From an uncultured Rikenellaceae bacterium (GTDB taxonomy: Bacteria > Bacteroidota > Bacteroidia > Bacteroidales > Rikenellaceae), in NCBI GenBank assembly GCA_944326815.1, contig CALVFI010000014.1, positions 124,001 to 188,000 on the forward strand: 64,000 bases of DNA, given 5' to 3'. Each line of letters begins with the position of its first letter. The stretch's first letter is position 1. The position numbers and the translations under genes are program-made. The notes under the pieces are model-generated. The model did not search any database and was not told where the DNA came from. It was given only the letters and a program-made list of their open reading frames with translations. Positions 55,576 through 64,000 of this stretch are shown here, one piece after another.

Positions 55576-56502
55576 TTATTGGGCCAACAGGAAACGTTCG
55601 CAGTCAATGGCTGCGATGCAACCGCTTCCAGCGGCTGTGATGGCCTGTCTGTAATGGGAATCTTGTACGTCACCTGCTGCGAAGACCCCTTCGATATTGG
55701 TTTTCGAAGAGCCCGCTTCCGTAACGATATATCCGTTCTCATCCAATCGGATGGATTCTTTGAAAAGTTCCGTATTGGGGTGATGGCCGATGGCAACGAA
55801 GACTCCTGCCAACTCGATGGTCCGTTCTCCGGTGGCATTCCGAAGTCGCAATCCGTTGACACCCTGTTCGTCGCCCAGTACCTCCTGAGTTACATGTCCG
55901 AACAATACCTCGATGTTGGAGGTGTTCATAACGCGTTGCTGCATGGCTTTCGATGCACGGAGATAGTCCTTGCGCACGACCATATATACTTTCTGGCAGA
56001 GAGAGGCCAGATAGGTAGCCTCTTCGCATGCCGTATCGCCTCCTCCGATGACGGCCACCTCTTTCCCGCGGTAGAAGAATCCGTCGCAGGTTGCGCAGGC
56101 TGAAACCCCCATCCCCTTGTATCTCTGTTCTGATTCCAATCCCAGGTATTTGGCTGAAGCTCCTGTGCAGATGATGATGGTTTCGGCTTCGAGACTCTTT
56201 TGCCCATCTACGACCACATGGAATGGACGTTTGGAGAAGTCCACGCTTGTTACTACTCCGAAGCGGACATCTGCCCCCAGTCGTACGGCCTGTTGCTTCA
56301 TGTTTTCCATCAGTTGCGGTCCTGAAATACCTTCCGGATAACCCGGAAAGTTTTCGATTTCAGTGGTGGTGGTCAATTGTCCTCCCGGTTCGATTCCTTC
56401 ATAAAGGACGGGTTTTAAATTGGCACGTGCCGTATAGATTGCTGCCGTATAACCGGCCGGGCCGCTTCCGATGATCAGACACTTAACGCTTTCATTCTCC
56501 AT
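55576..56502 (-). CDS. trxB: Thioredoxin reductase (308 aa)
   Basis: Reduces thioredoxin with NADPH through FAD. FAD motif IIGSGPAGYTAA (about 10-21), redox CATC (136-139), NADPH motif VIGGGDTACEEA (about 151-162), and C-terminal GVFAAGDVQD. MENESVKCLIIGSGP at 56502 was chosen: the frame extends to 56526, which lies in the -7 box (56531-56524). First gene of the trxB-LuxE-like pair. Confidence 0.95.
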   Translation of the reverse strand: MENESVKCLIIGSGPAGYTAAIYTARANLKPVLYEGIEPGGQLTTTTEIENFPGYPEGISGPQLMENMKQQAVRLGADVRFGVVTSVDFSKRPFHVVVDGQKSLEAETIIICTGASAKYLGLESEQRYKGMGVSACATCDGFFYRGKEVAVIGGGDTACEEATYLASLCQKVYMVVRKDYLRASKAMQQRVMNTSNIEVLFGHVTQEVLGDEQGVNGLRLRNATGERTIELAGVFVAIGHHPNTELFKESIRLDENGYIVTEAGSSKTNIEGVFAAGDVQDSHYRQAITAAGSGCIAAIDCERFLLAQ

Positions 56503-56523
56503 AAGAAACAATTTTACTCTTCG

Positions 56524-56531
56524 CAAAGATA
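56524..56531 (-). promoter_or_regulatory. -7 promoter box for trxB
   Basis: CAAAGATA on the + strand reads TATCTTTG on the minus strand, 22 bases from the ATG. Confidence 0.5.
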
Positions 56532-56542
56532 CGTTTTATTCC

Positions 56543-56550
56543 TAAATTTG
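56543..56550 (+). promoter_or_regulatory. -7 promoter box for the LysM/M23 lipoprotein gene
   Basis: TAAATTTG matches consensus, 20 bases before the ATG at 56570. Its box is 11 bases from the divergent trxB box, so the two promoters are back to back. Confidence 0.5.
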
Positions 56551-56569
56551 CTTACTTTTATCGATCCAA

Positions 56570-57655
56570 ATGAGTTTGAAAATGAGTCTGCGTCATCTAT
56601 TGTTAGGGGTTTTGATTTTCGGATTTGCGAGTTGTGGAACCACTCGCCGTATGCAATCGACATCCGTTGTATCTGTCGCTGATACAACAGCATCGAGACC
56701 GGTTCGGATTCTGCATCCGAAACCAGGTGGTTATACGGTTTCTGAAACGACGGAATCCTTGAGAACGGTGGAGTCTTCCCCTTCGGAAACTTCCAGTCGT
56801 ACGGCCTCTAAGAGCGGATCTGCGACCGATCGCCCATCGTTGATCTTTAATTCGACGCAGAGTTCGAATATCCGTGTTCCGGGGGTCAATCCGTTGCCTT
56901 CTGAGGGGATTCTGGCGTTGCCGCTTGATCGGATGGCGGAGGAGTTTTGCTATCCTTATCGTGGAAAGTTGATCTCTGATTACGGTATGCGCGGTCGTTC
57001 GATGCATACCGGCATCGATATCAAGGCGGTGCCGAACGATACGATTCGGGCGGCATTTCCCGGTGTGGTGCGTATGTCGAAATATTACAGCGGCTATGGG
57101 AATCTGATCGTGATACAGCATTATGATGGTTTTGAAACCTGTTATGCCCATCATTCCCGGAATTTGGTCAAGGTGAACGATGTGGTAGAGGCGGGAACCC
57201 CCATTGCTCTGGCTGGACGGACGGGACGTGCTACGACCGAGCACTTGCATTTCGAACTTCGTGCGGAAGGAGAGCCTCTCGATCCCAAAACCCTGGTCGA
57301 TCCTGATACATATACCTTAAGGGAGGGATTATTGTATATTCAACGGAGCGGGAATGGGCTGATTGCCTATAATGCTGCCGCGGGAACACCTCCGCGTGAT
57401 CTTTCGGCAGAGACGAATCAAGATTCCCGGAAGGTGTCCGAGACTCCTTCTTCCCGCCCGACTGCTGCGACCGTTTCATCGCAGAGTACTGCAAAGGCAG
57501 CCTCATCAACTCCGATTTATTATCGGGTACAGAAGGGTGATACGCTTTATGCTATTGCGCGACGGTACGGCACAACGGTGAAGAAAATTTGTGCTCTGAA
57601 TGGCATCTCGGAAAAAGCCCTGCTTCAGATTAATCAGCGATTGCGGGTAAAATAA
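56570..57655 (+). CDS. M23 peptidase lipoprotein with C-terminal LysM (361 aa)
   Basis: Signal peptide with lipobox (LIFGFASCG, lipidated C22), then a low-complexity Ser/Thr-rich linker (30-100), an M23 domain, and a C-terminal LysM (YYRVQKGDTLYAIARRYGT, from about 316). All zinc and catalytic residues are kept: H146 and D150 (MHTGIDI), H194 (YAHHS), and H225/H227 (EHLHFE). It is therefore likely an active endopeptidase, or an NlpD-like activator with an intact site. M5 is an alternative start. Confidence 0.9.
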   Translation: MSLKMSLRHLLLGVLIFGFASCGTTRRMQSTSVVSVADTTASRPVRILHPKPGGYTVSETTESLRTVESSPSETSSRTASKSGSATDRPSLIFNSTQSSNIRVPGVNPLPSEGILALPLDRMAEEFCYPYRGKLISDYGMRGRSMHTGIDIKAVPNDTIRAAFPGVVRMSKYYSGYGNLIVIQHYDGFETCYAHHSRNLVKVNDVVEAGTPIALAGRTGRATTEHLHFELRAEGEPLDPKTLVDPDTYTLREGLLYIQRSGNGLIAYNAAAGTPPRDLSAETNQDSRKVSETPSSRPTAATVSSQSTAKAASSTPIYYRVQKGDTLYAIARRYGTTVKKICALNGISEKALLQINQRLRVK

Positions 57656-57662
57656 ATCTGTT

Positions 57663-58262
57663 TTATTTGAAATATTTACGCTGGAAGATCAGCATATAGA
57701 GGACACCGATGGTAATGTAACTGTCGGCCATGTTAAATATCGGACTGAAGAAAGTGAAACTGCGTCCTCCGATTCCCGGAAACCAGGAGGGATAAGTGCC
57801 GCTGAAAAGCGGAAAATAGAGCATATCGACCACCTTCCCGTGGAGAAATGTGCCGTAACCGCCACCTTCCGGGAAGAGTGTGGCAACACTGTATGGTGTG
57901 GATTCGGAGAAGATCAGTCCGTAGAAAGCGCTATCCATGATGTTCCCGAGTGCCCCAGCCAAAATGAGCCCGAAACCTACGATTACACCGGTTGGAGCCT
58001 GTTTTTTCAGTAAATGGTGCATATACCAACAGAGAACGGCTACGGCACAGATTCGAAATAGGCTTAAAATCAATTTTCCATATTGACCTCCGAGTTGAGC
58101 GCCAAATGCCGCCCCGGGATTCTCAATGAATCGAATGAAAAACCAGTTGGGAAAGATGGTAATGGATTCGTCGAGAGCCATATTCGTTTTTACCAATATT
58201 TTGACGATCTGATCGGCTAACAGCAATAGGATGATGATCAGGGTAATTTTTTTTGCACTCAT
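57663..58262 (-). CDS. lspA: Lipoprotein signal peptidase (199 aa)
   Basis: Removes signal peptides from prolipoproteins. Four membrane helices. The aspartate pair is D146 (GKVVDMLYF) and D180 (FNMADSYITIG). An extra loop of about 25 residues (SESTPYSVATLFPEGGG) sits between the conserved GALGN and VVD segments. A -7 box (TATCTTTG, minus strand 58293-58286) precedes it. Confidence 0.95.
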   Translation of the reverse strand: MSAKKITLIIILLLLADQIVKILVKTNMALDESITIFPNWFFIRFIENPGAAFGAQLGGQYGKLILSLFRICAVAVLCWYMHHLLKKQAPTGVIVGFGLILAGALGNIMDSAFYGLIFSESTPYSVATLFPEGGGYGTFLHGKVVDMLYFPLFSGTYPSWFPGIGGRSFTFFSPIFNMADSYITIGVLYMLIFQRKYFK

Positions 58263-58285
58263 ACGGATCGTTTTTATTTGGGAAG

Positions 58286-58293
58286 CAAAGATA
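58286..58293 (-). promoter_or_regulatory. -7 promoter box for lspA
   Basis: CAAAGATA on the + strand reads TATCTTTG on the minus strand, 24 bases from the ATG. Confidence 0.45.
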
Positions 58294-58372
58294 TGAAAAT
58301 AGTTCGGGATTTTGTTATTCCGATATCATATCTTGAAAGTAGTCTTATTGATAGAGAAAAATAGTACAACGG

Positions 58373-59122
58373 TTAAAGGAACCGGGAGCGGCGGGAAAGT
58401 AGTTCCATGAAACGGTCTCGATAGGAGTCTGAGATAGGGATATAGGTTTTATCGAATACGATACGATTGCGTTCCAAGGTGGTTATTTTAGATAGATTGA
58501 CGATGAACGATCGATGCACTCGTGTGAATCGATCGGCGGGGAGACTCTCCTCCATGGCTGTCAGGCTCATGAGAGTGAGAGTCTCTCCTCCGTCAGCGGT
58601 ATGGATGCGTACATAATCACGCATTCCTTCGATATAGAGTATTTCGTCCAATCGTATTTGAACGGTGCGGTATTCCGTTTTGACAAATATCGACTCTATG
58701 GTTGACTCGGTCTGTTTGCCGGAGGATTCCGTATTGGAATCCTGTGCAGCATGGGACTCTTCAATCCGGCGTTGAGCTCGCGTTGCGGCGCGCAGAAATT
58801 CGGGGTAGCTGATCGGTTTGAGCAGATAGTCTACAGCTTCGACGCGAAATCCTTCCAAGGCATATTGTTCGAAAGCCGTCGTAAAAACCACTTTTGTCTC
58901 TTCGGGGAGCATCTTGGATAACTCCAATCCGTCGAGTTGCGGCATTTGGATATCGAGAAAGAGCAGATCCGCACCTGTCGAATGTAGGACATCGAGGGCT
59001 TCGATCGCACTGCCGAAGATCCCCTTCAGATGCAGAAACGGGGTTTGGCGCACATAGGACGCTATCAACTCTCGAGCCAGCGGCTCATCATCTATGACGA
59101 ATGTTTCGATCGTTTTTCCCAT
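58373..59122 (-). CDS. LytTR-family response regulator (249 aa)
   Basis: A receiver domain (D11, D12, phospho-acceptor D57 in LLFLDIQMPQLDG) followed by a LytTR DNA-binding domain (about 145-245; ILYIEGMRDYVRIHTADG, RVHRSFIVNLSKI). The preceding kinase gene is 4 bases away, forming a LytS/LytR-like pair. Last gene of the efflux operon; it probably controls that operon or the cell envelope. Confidence 0.94.
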   Translation of the reverse strand: MGKTIETFVIDDEPLARELIASYVRQTPFLHLKGIFGSAIEALDVLHSTGADLLFLDIQMPQLDGLELSKMLPEETKVVFTTAFEQYALEGFRVEAVDYLLKPISYPEFLRAATRAQRRIEESHAAQDSNTESSGKQTESTIESIFVKTEYRTVQIRLDEILYIEGMRDYVRIHTADGGETLTLMSLTAMEESLPADRFTRVHRSFIVNLSKITTLERNRIVFDKTYIPISDSYRDRFMELLSRRSRFL

Positions 59123-59126
59123 TCGT

Positions 59127-60209
59127 TTATAAGTTGATAATGAGTTGAGAAATATAGATCTTTCCCATCGGCTCGGTACGAAGAATGTGTCGGTTGGGAT
59201 AGATTAGGTCCAGGCGTTTACGAAGATTCTGCAATCCGATTCCGGAGCCGCTTCGGTCGCGTTCCGTTTTCGGAAAGTAACTGTTTTCCACGCGACAATC
59301 GAGAGTATGAGCCTCCTCATCAATGTGCATTTCGATGCGTACGAACGACGGTTCGGAGGGACTTATTCCATGTTTGAAAGCGTTCTCCACCAAGGTGATG
59401 AACAGCAGGGGAGCTACAAGCAACCCTTTTCCGTCGTCGGGAATATTCACAGTGAGTTTGACTCGATCCGACGATAGTCGCAGACTCATCAACTCGATGT
59501 AGTTCTTCATGAAGGCGAACTCCTTGTCAAGCGGAATGAGGTTCCCGTTATCTTCGTAGAGAACATAACGTAACAGATTGCTCAGGCTGTGTACGGCATA
59601 CTGTGCCTGTGGCGGTGCGACCTGAATCAGCGCATAGATGTTGTTCAGCGTATTGAAGAGAAAGTGCGGGTTGAGTTGGCTTTTGAGGTTTTTCAGCTCT
59701 GCCTGTGTCCGTTCAGTCTCTATTTTTTGTTTTTCGGCCTGTGTATGATACCAATTGTTGGTGGCTCGGATGGCTACTGCCAGCCCGATGACCAGCATCA
59801 TCATGACCGAATGCGAAATGACGAAAAAGTAACGAGGGGGAGGTATCCCTTCGCGTTTGGGTTCAGCCATGGTCATGAAAGAGCGAAAGAATTCGTGCCA
59901 AAAGTGTTGTACTAAATTGGCGGTCATGATTAGCACCAGGTTAATCAAGATGTATTTCCCCAACTCTTTCCGAAACAGGAATTTTCGGATCAGCCAGAAA
60001 TAATTGGTATAGAAGAGGGTTATGAAAGTTAAAGGAACTACAATGAAATCCAGATATTTCGGTAAGGAGATCGTCGAATTGGTGGCATAGGTGAAAAAGA
60101 GCGGGGCACAAAAGATCAATCCCCACCCGAAGGTGTGGATAACGATCTGGAGGGTTTTGTTTTTTCCGCTCAGCGACATTGTCAACGGGTTTTCCGTAAA
60201 TGTAGCCAT
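59127..60209 (-). CDS. LytS-like sensor histidine kinase (360 aa)
   Basis: Four membrane helices in the first 150 residues, with no large periplasmic sensor, then the His_kinase domain with H182 in LNPHFLFNTLNN and a C-terminal ATP-binding region (GSGIGLQNLRKRLDLIYP). A coiled linker (AEKQKIETERTQAELKNL) leads into it. M11 is an alternative start. It is between the ABC permease and the regulator genes. Confidence 0.92.
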   Translation of the reverse strand: MATFTENPLTMSLSGKNKTLQIVIHTFGWGLIFCAPLFFTYATNSTISLPKYLDFIVVPLTFITLFYTNYFWLIRKFLFRKELGKYILINLVLIMTANLVQHFWHEFFRSFMTMAEPKREGIPPPRYFFVISHSVMMMLVIGLAVAIRATNNWYHTQAEKQKIETERTQAELKNLKSQLNPHFLFNTLNNIYALIQVAPPQAQYAVHSLSNLLRYVLYEDNGNLIPLDKEFAFMKNYIELMSLRLSSDRVKLTVNIPDDGKGLLVAPLLFITLVENAFKHGISPSEPSFVRIEMHIDEEAHTLDCRVENSYFPKTERDRSGSGIGLQNLRKRLDLIYPNRHILRTEPMGKIYISQLIINL

Positions 60210-60260
60210 TTTTCTTCGGTTTTACCTTGTTTTACCTGTTTTTTCGTCAGCATGGGGAAT

Positions 60261-61481
60261 TTATTCGTAGCGGATGGCATCAATCGGGTCGAGGTCAGAA
60301 GCCTTGCGGGCCGGATACCATCCGAAGAAGATTCCGGTAATGGTGCAGACGGCAAATGACAGGATGACCGAGTAAAGTTGTACGTAGACTGGCCAGCCGG
60401 CGACGTATTTGATCACTGCGGCAGCCCCCACTCCGAGCAGAACGCCGATGATGCCGCCCATGAAACTGATGATCACAGCTTCGATCAGGAACTGGAACAG
60501 GATGTGTCTCCCTTTGGCTCCGATGGCCATTCGCAGTCCTATTTCACGTGTTCGTTCCGTGACTGATACATACATGATGTTCATGATTCCGATACCGCCC
60601 ACAAGCAGTGAGATTCCGGCAATGCAGGCCAGCAGGACGGTCATCAGGTCGGTCGTGCTGCTGAGCATCGAGCTCAACTCCTCCTGGGAACGGATGTTGA
60701 AGTTGTCGTCGTCGCCCGGTTTGATCTTGTGCGTTTGACGCAGGATGCCTGTCAGGTCGTCGATGGCTTTGTCGGAAAACTCCTCGGAGATGGCCGAGAG
60801 AAAGATGCCATGCAGGTAGGTGATGGCCAGAACACGTTTTTGTACGGTGGTATAGGGAGCCAGGATCAGGTCATCCTGGTCTTGTCCCATGGAGTTGTAC
60901 CCTTTAGGAGTCAGTACGCCTACGATTTTGAACGGAATTGCTCCGAAGCGGATTGTTTTGCCGAGCGGATCCTCTCCGTTGGTGAAAAGGTTATCTACGA
61001 CTGTTTGACCCACGACGCATACCTTTGCAGCCGTATTTACGTCGTTTTCCGTAAACATTTCGCCTTGGCCGATGGCGTATTTCCGAATGTCCATGTAGTC
61101 CGGACTGATGCCGTAGAGCGATGTCTGGGCATTGTTTGCCCCGTTGATGACCTGACCGCTCGCGTTGACTACCGGCGATACGGCACTGATGTAGGAGGCT
61201 TCGTGCAGGATTGTTTGATAGTCTTCCAGTTTGAGCGTTTGCATATCGCTGGCACTTTGGCGTACGCCGCCGAAACGGTCTGCACCCGGGTGGATCATGA
61301 TCATGTTGGAGCCCATCTCCGAAATTTGTTCGCGGATGCTGCGCTTGGAACCTTGTCCGATAGCCAGCATAGCGATCACCGAGGCGACGCCGATGATAAT
61401 GCCGAGCATTGTCAGGAATCCTCTGAACTTATTGTTAGACAGTGCTTTGAGAGCTATCTTTACTAAATTGCCGTAATTCAT
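60261..61481 (-). CDS. MacB-type ABC transporter permease (406 aa)
   Basis: An N-terminal helix (MLGIIIGVASVIAMLAIGQG) followed by a periplasmic MacB_PCD domain (about 45-240), then three helices (ACIAGISLLVGGIGIMNI; FLIEAVIISFMGGIIGV; SVILSFAVCTITGIFFG). The FtsX-like core is intact. It pairs with the separate ATPase gene just upstream, unlike E. coli MacB, which is fused. Confidence 0.94.
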   Translation of the reverse strand: MNYGNLVKIALKALSNNKFRGFLTMLGIIIGVASVIAMLAIGQGSKRSIREQISEMGSNMIMIHPGADRFGGVRQSASDMQTLKLEDYQTILHEASYISAVSPVVNASGQVINGANNAQTSLYGISPDYMDIRKYAIGQGEMFTENDVNTAAKVCVVGQTVVDNLFTNGEDPLGKTIRFGAIPFKIVGVLTPKGYNSMGQDQDDLILAPYTTVQKRVLAITYLHGIFLSAISEEFSDKAIDDLTGILRQTHKIKPGDDDNFNIRSQEELSSMLSSTTDLMTVLLACIAGISLLVGGIGIMNIMYVSVTERTREIGLRMAIGAKGRHILFQFLIEAVIISFMGGIIGVLLGVGAAAVIKYVAGWPVYVQLYSVILSFAVCTITGIFFGWYPARKASDLDPIDAIRYE

Positions 61482-61502
61482 TTTCTTGCGTTTTGCATTT
61501 GT

Positions 61503-62249
<747 letters not shown>

Positions 62250-62271
62250 GAGTTTTGGTTTTATGTTCGGA

Positions 62272-63444
62272 TTATTTCTTTTTGTCCGAGTCCGGGCGTT
62301 TGGGCATGAAAGGACTCTCGCCACCTTCTTCGCTGCCTTTGTTGATGAGGTTGCCGATGCTGATGGCCGTGACTACCTGATCACCTTCCTTGATGTCGCC
62401 GCTCACTTCGGTAAAGATTCCGTCGGAGTCGCCGCTCGTAACGTTAACCATGTGGATGCCGTTCGGGTCTTTTAACCACAGTGTTTTTGCGTTTGGATTG
62501 GCCGGATCGGTAACGATTGCTTCCGTGCCGTCGGGATGGAAGCGGAGCGCTTTCGATGGAACGACCAGAACATCGTTTTTCTCCATCGTATAGATGGTGA
62601 TATTGGCCGTCAGGCCCGGTTTCAGTTTCAGGTCGGGGTTGGGTGCGTTGATCACCACCTCGTAGGTCACGACGTTCGATTCCGTGGTGGCTTGAAGCCG
62701 TACCTGGGTGACGGAACCTTCGAATACGTCATTCGGGTAAGCATCTACGGTGAAGGTCACTTTTTGGCCCTCTTGTACGCTGCCGATATCGGCTTCATCA
62801 ACATCGGCGATGACACGCATTTGCCGCAGGTCGTTGGCGATGGTGAAGAGTGTCGGTGTCTCGAAGCTGGCGGCAACGGTCTGCCCCTCCTCCACTTCAC
62901 GTCCGATGACGATGCCGTCGATCGGTGCGGTAATGGTGGCATATCCGAGGTTTTGGCTCACCTTGAACATGTCGGCCTTCGATTTGTCGTAGGCACTTTT
63001 GGCTTTGTTGTAGTTGTACTCGGCGGTTTCGAATTCCGTGTCGCTTACCATGCCTTTGTCATGCAATCCCTTGGTTCGGGCAAAATTCTTTTCCTGATAT
63101 TCATACTCTGTCTGGTTGGATTGCAGCGTGGCCGTACTTGATTCCAGTTCGGCTTCGAGCGTGGAGCGGTCGATCTCTGCGATGACCTGTCCTTTTGTGA
63201 CGATGGAGTTATAGTCGACGTAGATGTGCGAGATGATGCCTGAAACCTGCGTACCGACCTCTACCTGGATAATCGGCTCGATGGTTCCCGTGGCGGTGAC
63301 GGTGTTGACGATGGAACTTCGACGCACCTCGGCGTAGTCATAAGTCACTTTCGGATCGGACTTCGAGGTGAAAATCAGCAGGAGCACCCCGGCTATGACC
63401 ACCAGTATGATAACGGGGGTAAGGATTTTTTTTACGGTTTTCAT
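62272..63444 (-). CDS. Periplasmic efflux adaptor, MacA/HlyD type (390 aa)
   Basis: Links the ABC permease to the outer-membrane channel. One N-terminal helix (LTPVIILVVIAGVLLLIF), then the first half of a lipoyl domain (VEVGTQVSGIISHIYVDYNS), a coiled-coil hairpin (about 90-160), the second lipoyl half (TAPIDGIVIGREVEEGQTV), and beta-barrel domains. No lipobox. The C-terminus (MPKRPDSDKKK) is basic. Confidence 0.94.
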   Translation of the reverse strand: MKTVKKILTPVIILVVIAGVLLLIFTSKSDPKVTYDYAEVRRSSIVNTVTATGTIEPIIQVEVGTQVSGIISHIYVDYNSIVTKGQVIAEIDRSTLEAELESSTATLQSNQTEYEYQEKNFARTKGLHDKGMVSDTEFETAEYNYNKAKSAYDKSKADMFKVSQNLGYATITAPIDGIVIGREVEEGQTVAASFETPTLFTIANDLRQMRVIADVDEADIGSVQEGQKVTFTVDAYPNDVFEGSVTQVRLQATTESNVVTYEVVINAPNPDLKLKPGLTANITIYTMEKNDVLVVPSKALRFHPDGTEAIVTDPANPNAKTLWLKDPNGIHMVNVTSGDSDGIFTEVSGDIKEGDQVVTAISIGNLINKGSEEGGESPFMPKRPDSDKKK

Positions 63445-63459
63445 TATGCTGTGTTTTTA

Positions 63460-64000
63460 TTATAATTCAATCGGTTGGTTACAATAGAAATTGAGCAGCT
63501 TGATCGATAATACGGCTTGGTATTTGGCTTGCAGTTGCTCCATTTGAGCCGAGAGGTAGTTGTTTTTCTCGGTAAGCAGTTCAACGGTGTTTTTCATTCC
63601 CTCGTCGAATTGGGCACTCACCAGATCATAGCTGATTTTGGCCGATTTCACCTGATCCGAGGCTGAAAGGTAGCGGCTCTGGGCCGATACGGCATCCTGA
63701 TAGAGTGATTCGACCGTTTTCAACAGGTTTTTCTCCGTATTGAGATAGTCGATCTCCGCCTGTTGGGTCTGGAGTCGTGCCTGGGCTATGGAGGAGCGTG
63801 CCTTGCGGTTGCTGAAGATCGGGACGCTGATGGTGATGCCGGCGCTTTCGTTCAATTGATTGTTCAACTGGTTGTAGAAAGAGTAGTTCGAGCCTGAATA
63901 GTTTCCGGTTCCGATTGCGGCATTGGCGGTGATGGTCGGGAGCTTCTCGGCCGTGGCGATTTTTTCGCCGACTTCTGCGGATTGGATGTTCAGTTGGCTG
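63460..64000 (-). CDS. TolC-like outer-membrane efflux protein, partial
   Basis: The 3' end of a TolC-family gene, cut by the window edge. The helical coil (QARLQTQQAEIDYLNTEK, SYDLVSAQFDEGMKNTVELL) and GITISVPIFSNRKARSSI are typical of the family. The frame stays open to the end of the window (upstream residues such as TANAAIGTGNYSG). It ends 15 bases before the adaptor gene; together they form the start of the efflux operon, whose promoter is outside the window. Confidence 0.9.
   Translation of the reverse strand, partial: SQLNIQSAEVGEKIATAEKLPTITANAAIGTGNYSGSNYSFYNQLNNQLNESAGITISVPIFSNRKARSSIAQARLQTQQAEIDYLNTEKNLLKTVESLYQDAVSAQSRYLSASDQVKSAKISYDLVSAQFDEGMKNTVELLTEKNNYLSAQMEQLQAKYQAVLSIKLLNFYCNQPIEL

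Noticed and set aside
60545..60550. CACGTG inside the ABC permease gene, considered as a second parS
   Set aside because: The left half TTTCACGTG resembles parS, but the right half is TTCG, so the palindrome is broken.

Overview
The window looks like chromosomal DNA of an anaerobic Bacteroidota, most likely Bacteroidales; a Rikenellaceae/Alistipes-like host is my guess, not proven. The signs are many Bacteroidota promoter elements (TTTG, 19-21 bases, TAnnTTTG), an ATP synthase operon in the order atpD-atpC-(membrane protein)-atpB-atpE-atpF-atpH-atpA-atpG, an S46 dipeptidyl peptidase, LytTR/LytS-type signalling, LpxK (Gram-negative lipid A) and a hexameric glutamate dehydrogenase. No tRNA, rRNA, CRISPR array, insertion sequence or prophage was seen. 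Most of the window is core chromosome.

Region by region. 1-1.8 kb: a tiny protein and a YczE/YitT-like membrane protein in AT-rich DNA. 1.8-8.9 kb: the complete F1Fo ATP synthase operon. 9-13.7 kb: a HhH-GPD DNA glycosylase, an EF-G paralogue whose GTPase motifs are altered (EF-G2-like), two unknown envelope proteins and a dCMP deaminase. 13.8-20.6 kb: Tex; PepP-TsaB; and the lpxK-punA-ssb operon. 20.7-28 kb: a fused O-/N-acyltransferase of the aminolipid type, UvrC, a DUF3467 protein, PurM and a 518-residue helical protein. 28-34.1 kb: GdhA, an aldo/keto reductase, then an operon of TPR lipoprotein, EnvC-like protein and YbeY. 34.3-46 kb: a secreted glycosidase, PheS, patatin with a probable barrel, HydF, an LtaS-like sulfatase overlapping a serine acetyltransferase, and SppA. 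46.1-56.5 kb: Mrp, the probable replication origin, NadA, DPP7-type peptidase, GlnS, a parS-like site, MnmG, a LuxE-like protein and TrxB. 56.6-64 kb: a LysM/M23 lipoprotein, LspA, and a LytTR/LytS two-component system at the end of an ABC efflux operon whose TolC-like gene runs off the window.

The most important structure is not a gene. The 423-base AT-rich gap at 47204-47626 carries several DnaA-box-like 9-mers, one a perfect TGTGGATAA, and a near-pure A/T stretch. The + strand changes from C-rich to G-rich across it, whatever the gene orientation. A perfect parS-like palindrome (TGTTCCACGTGGAACA) lies 5 kb away, next to mnmG. Together these point to the chromosomal origin and centromere. 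If so, the ATP synthase operon is transcribed head-on to replication.

The genes most worth follow-up are the EF-G2-like factor (16-23 and 80-87 motifs), the fused acyltransferase, the orphan HydF with a changed Fe-S motif, the LuxE-like protein behind trxB, and the unknown helical protein divergent from purM. Several starts were set by promoter position: where a -7 box overlaps the first in-frame start codon, the next ATG was chosen.
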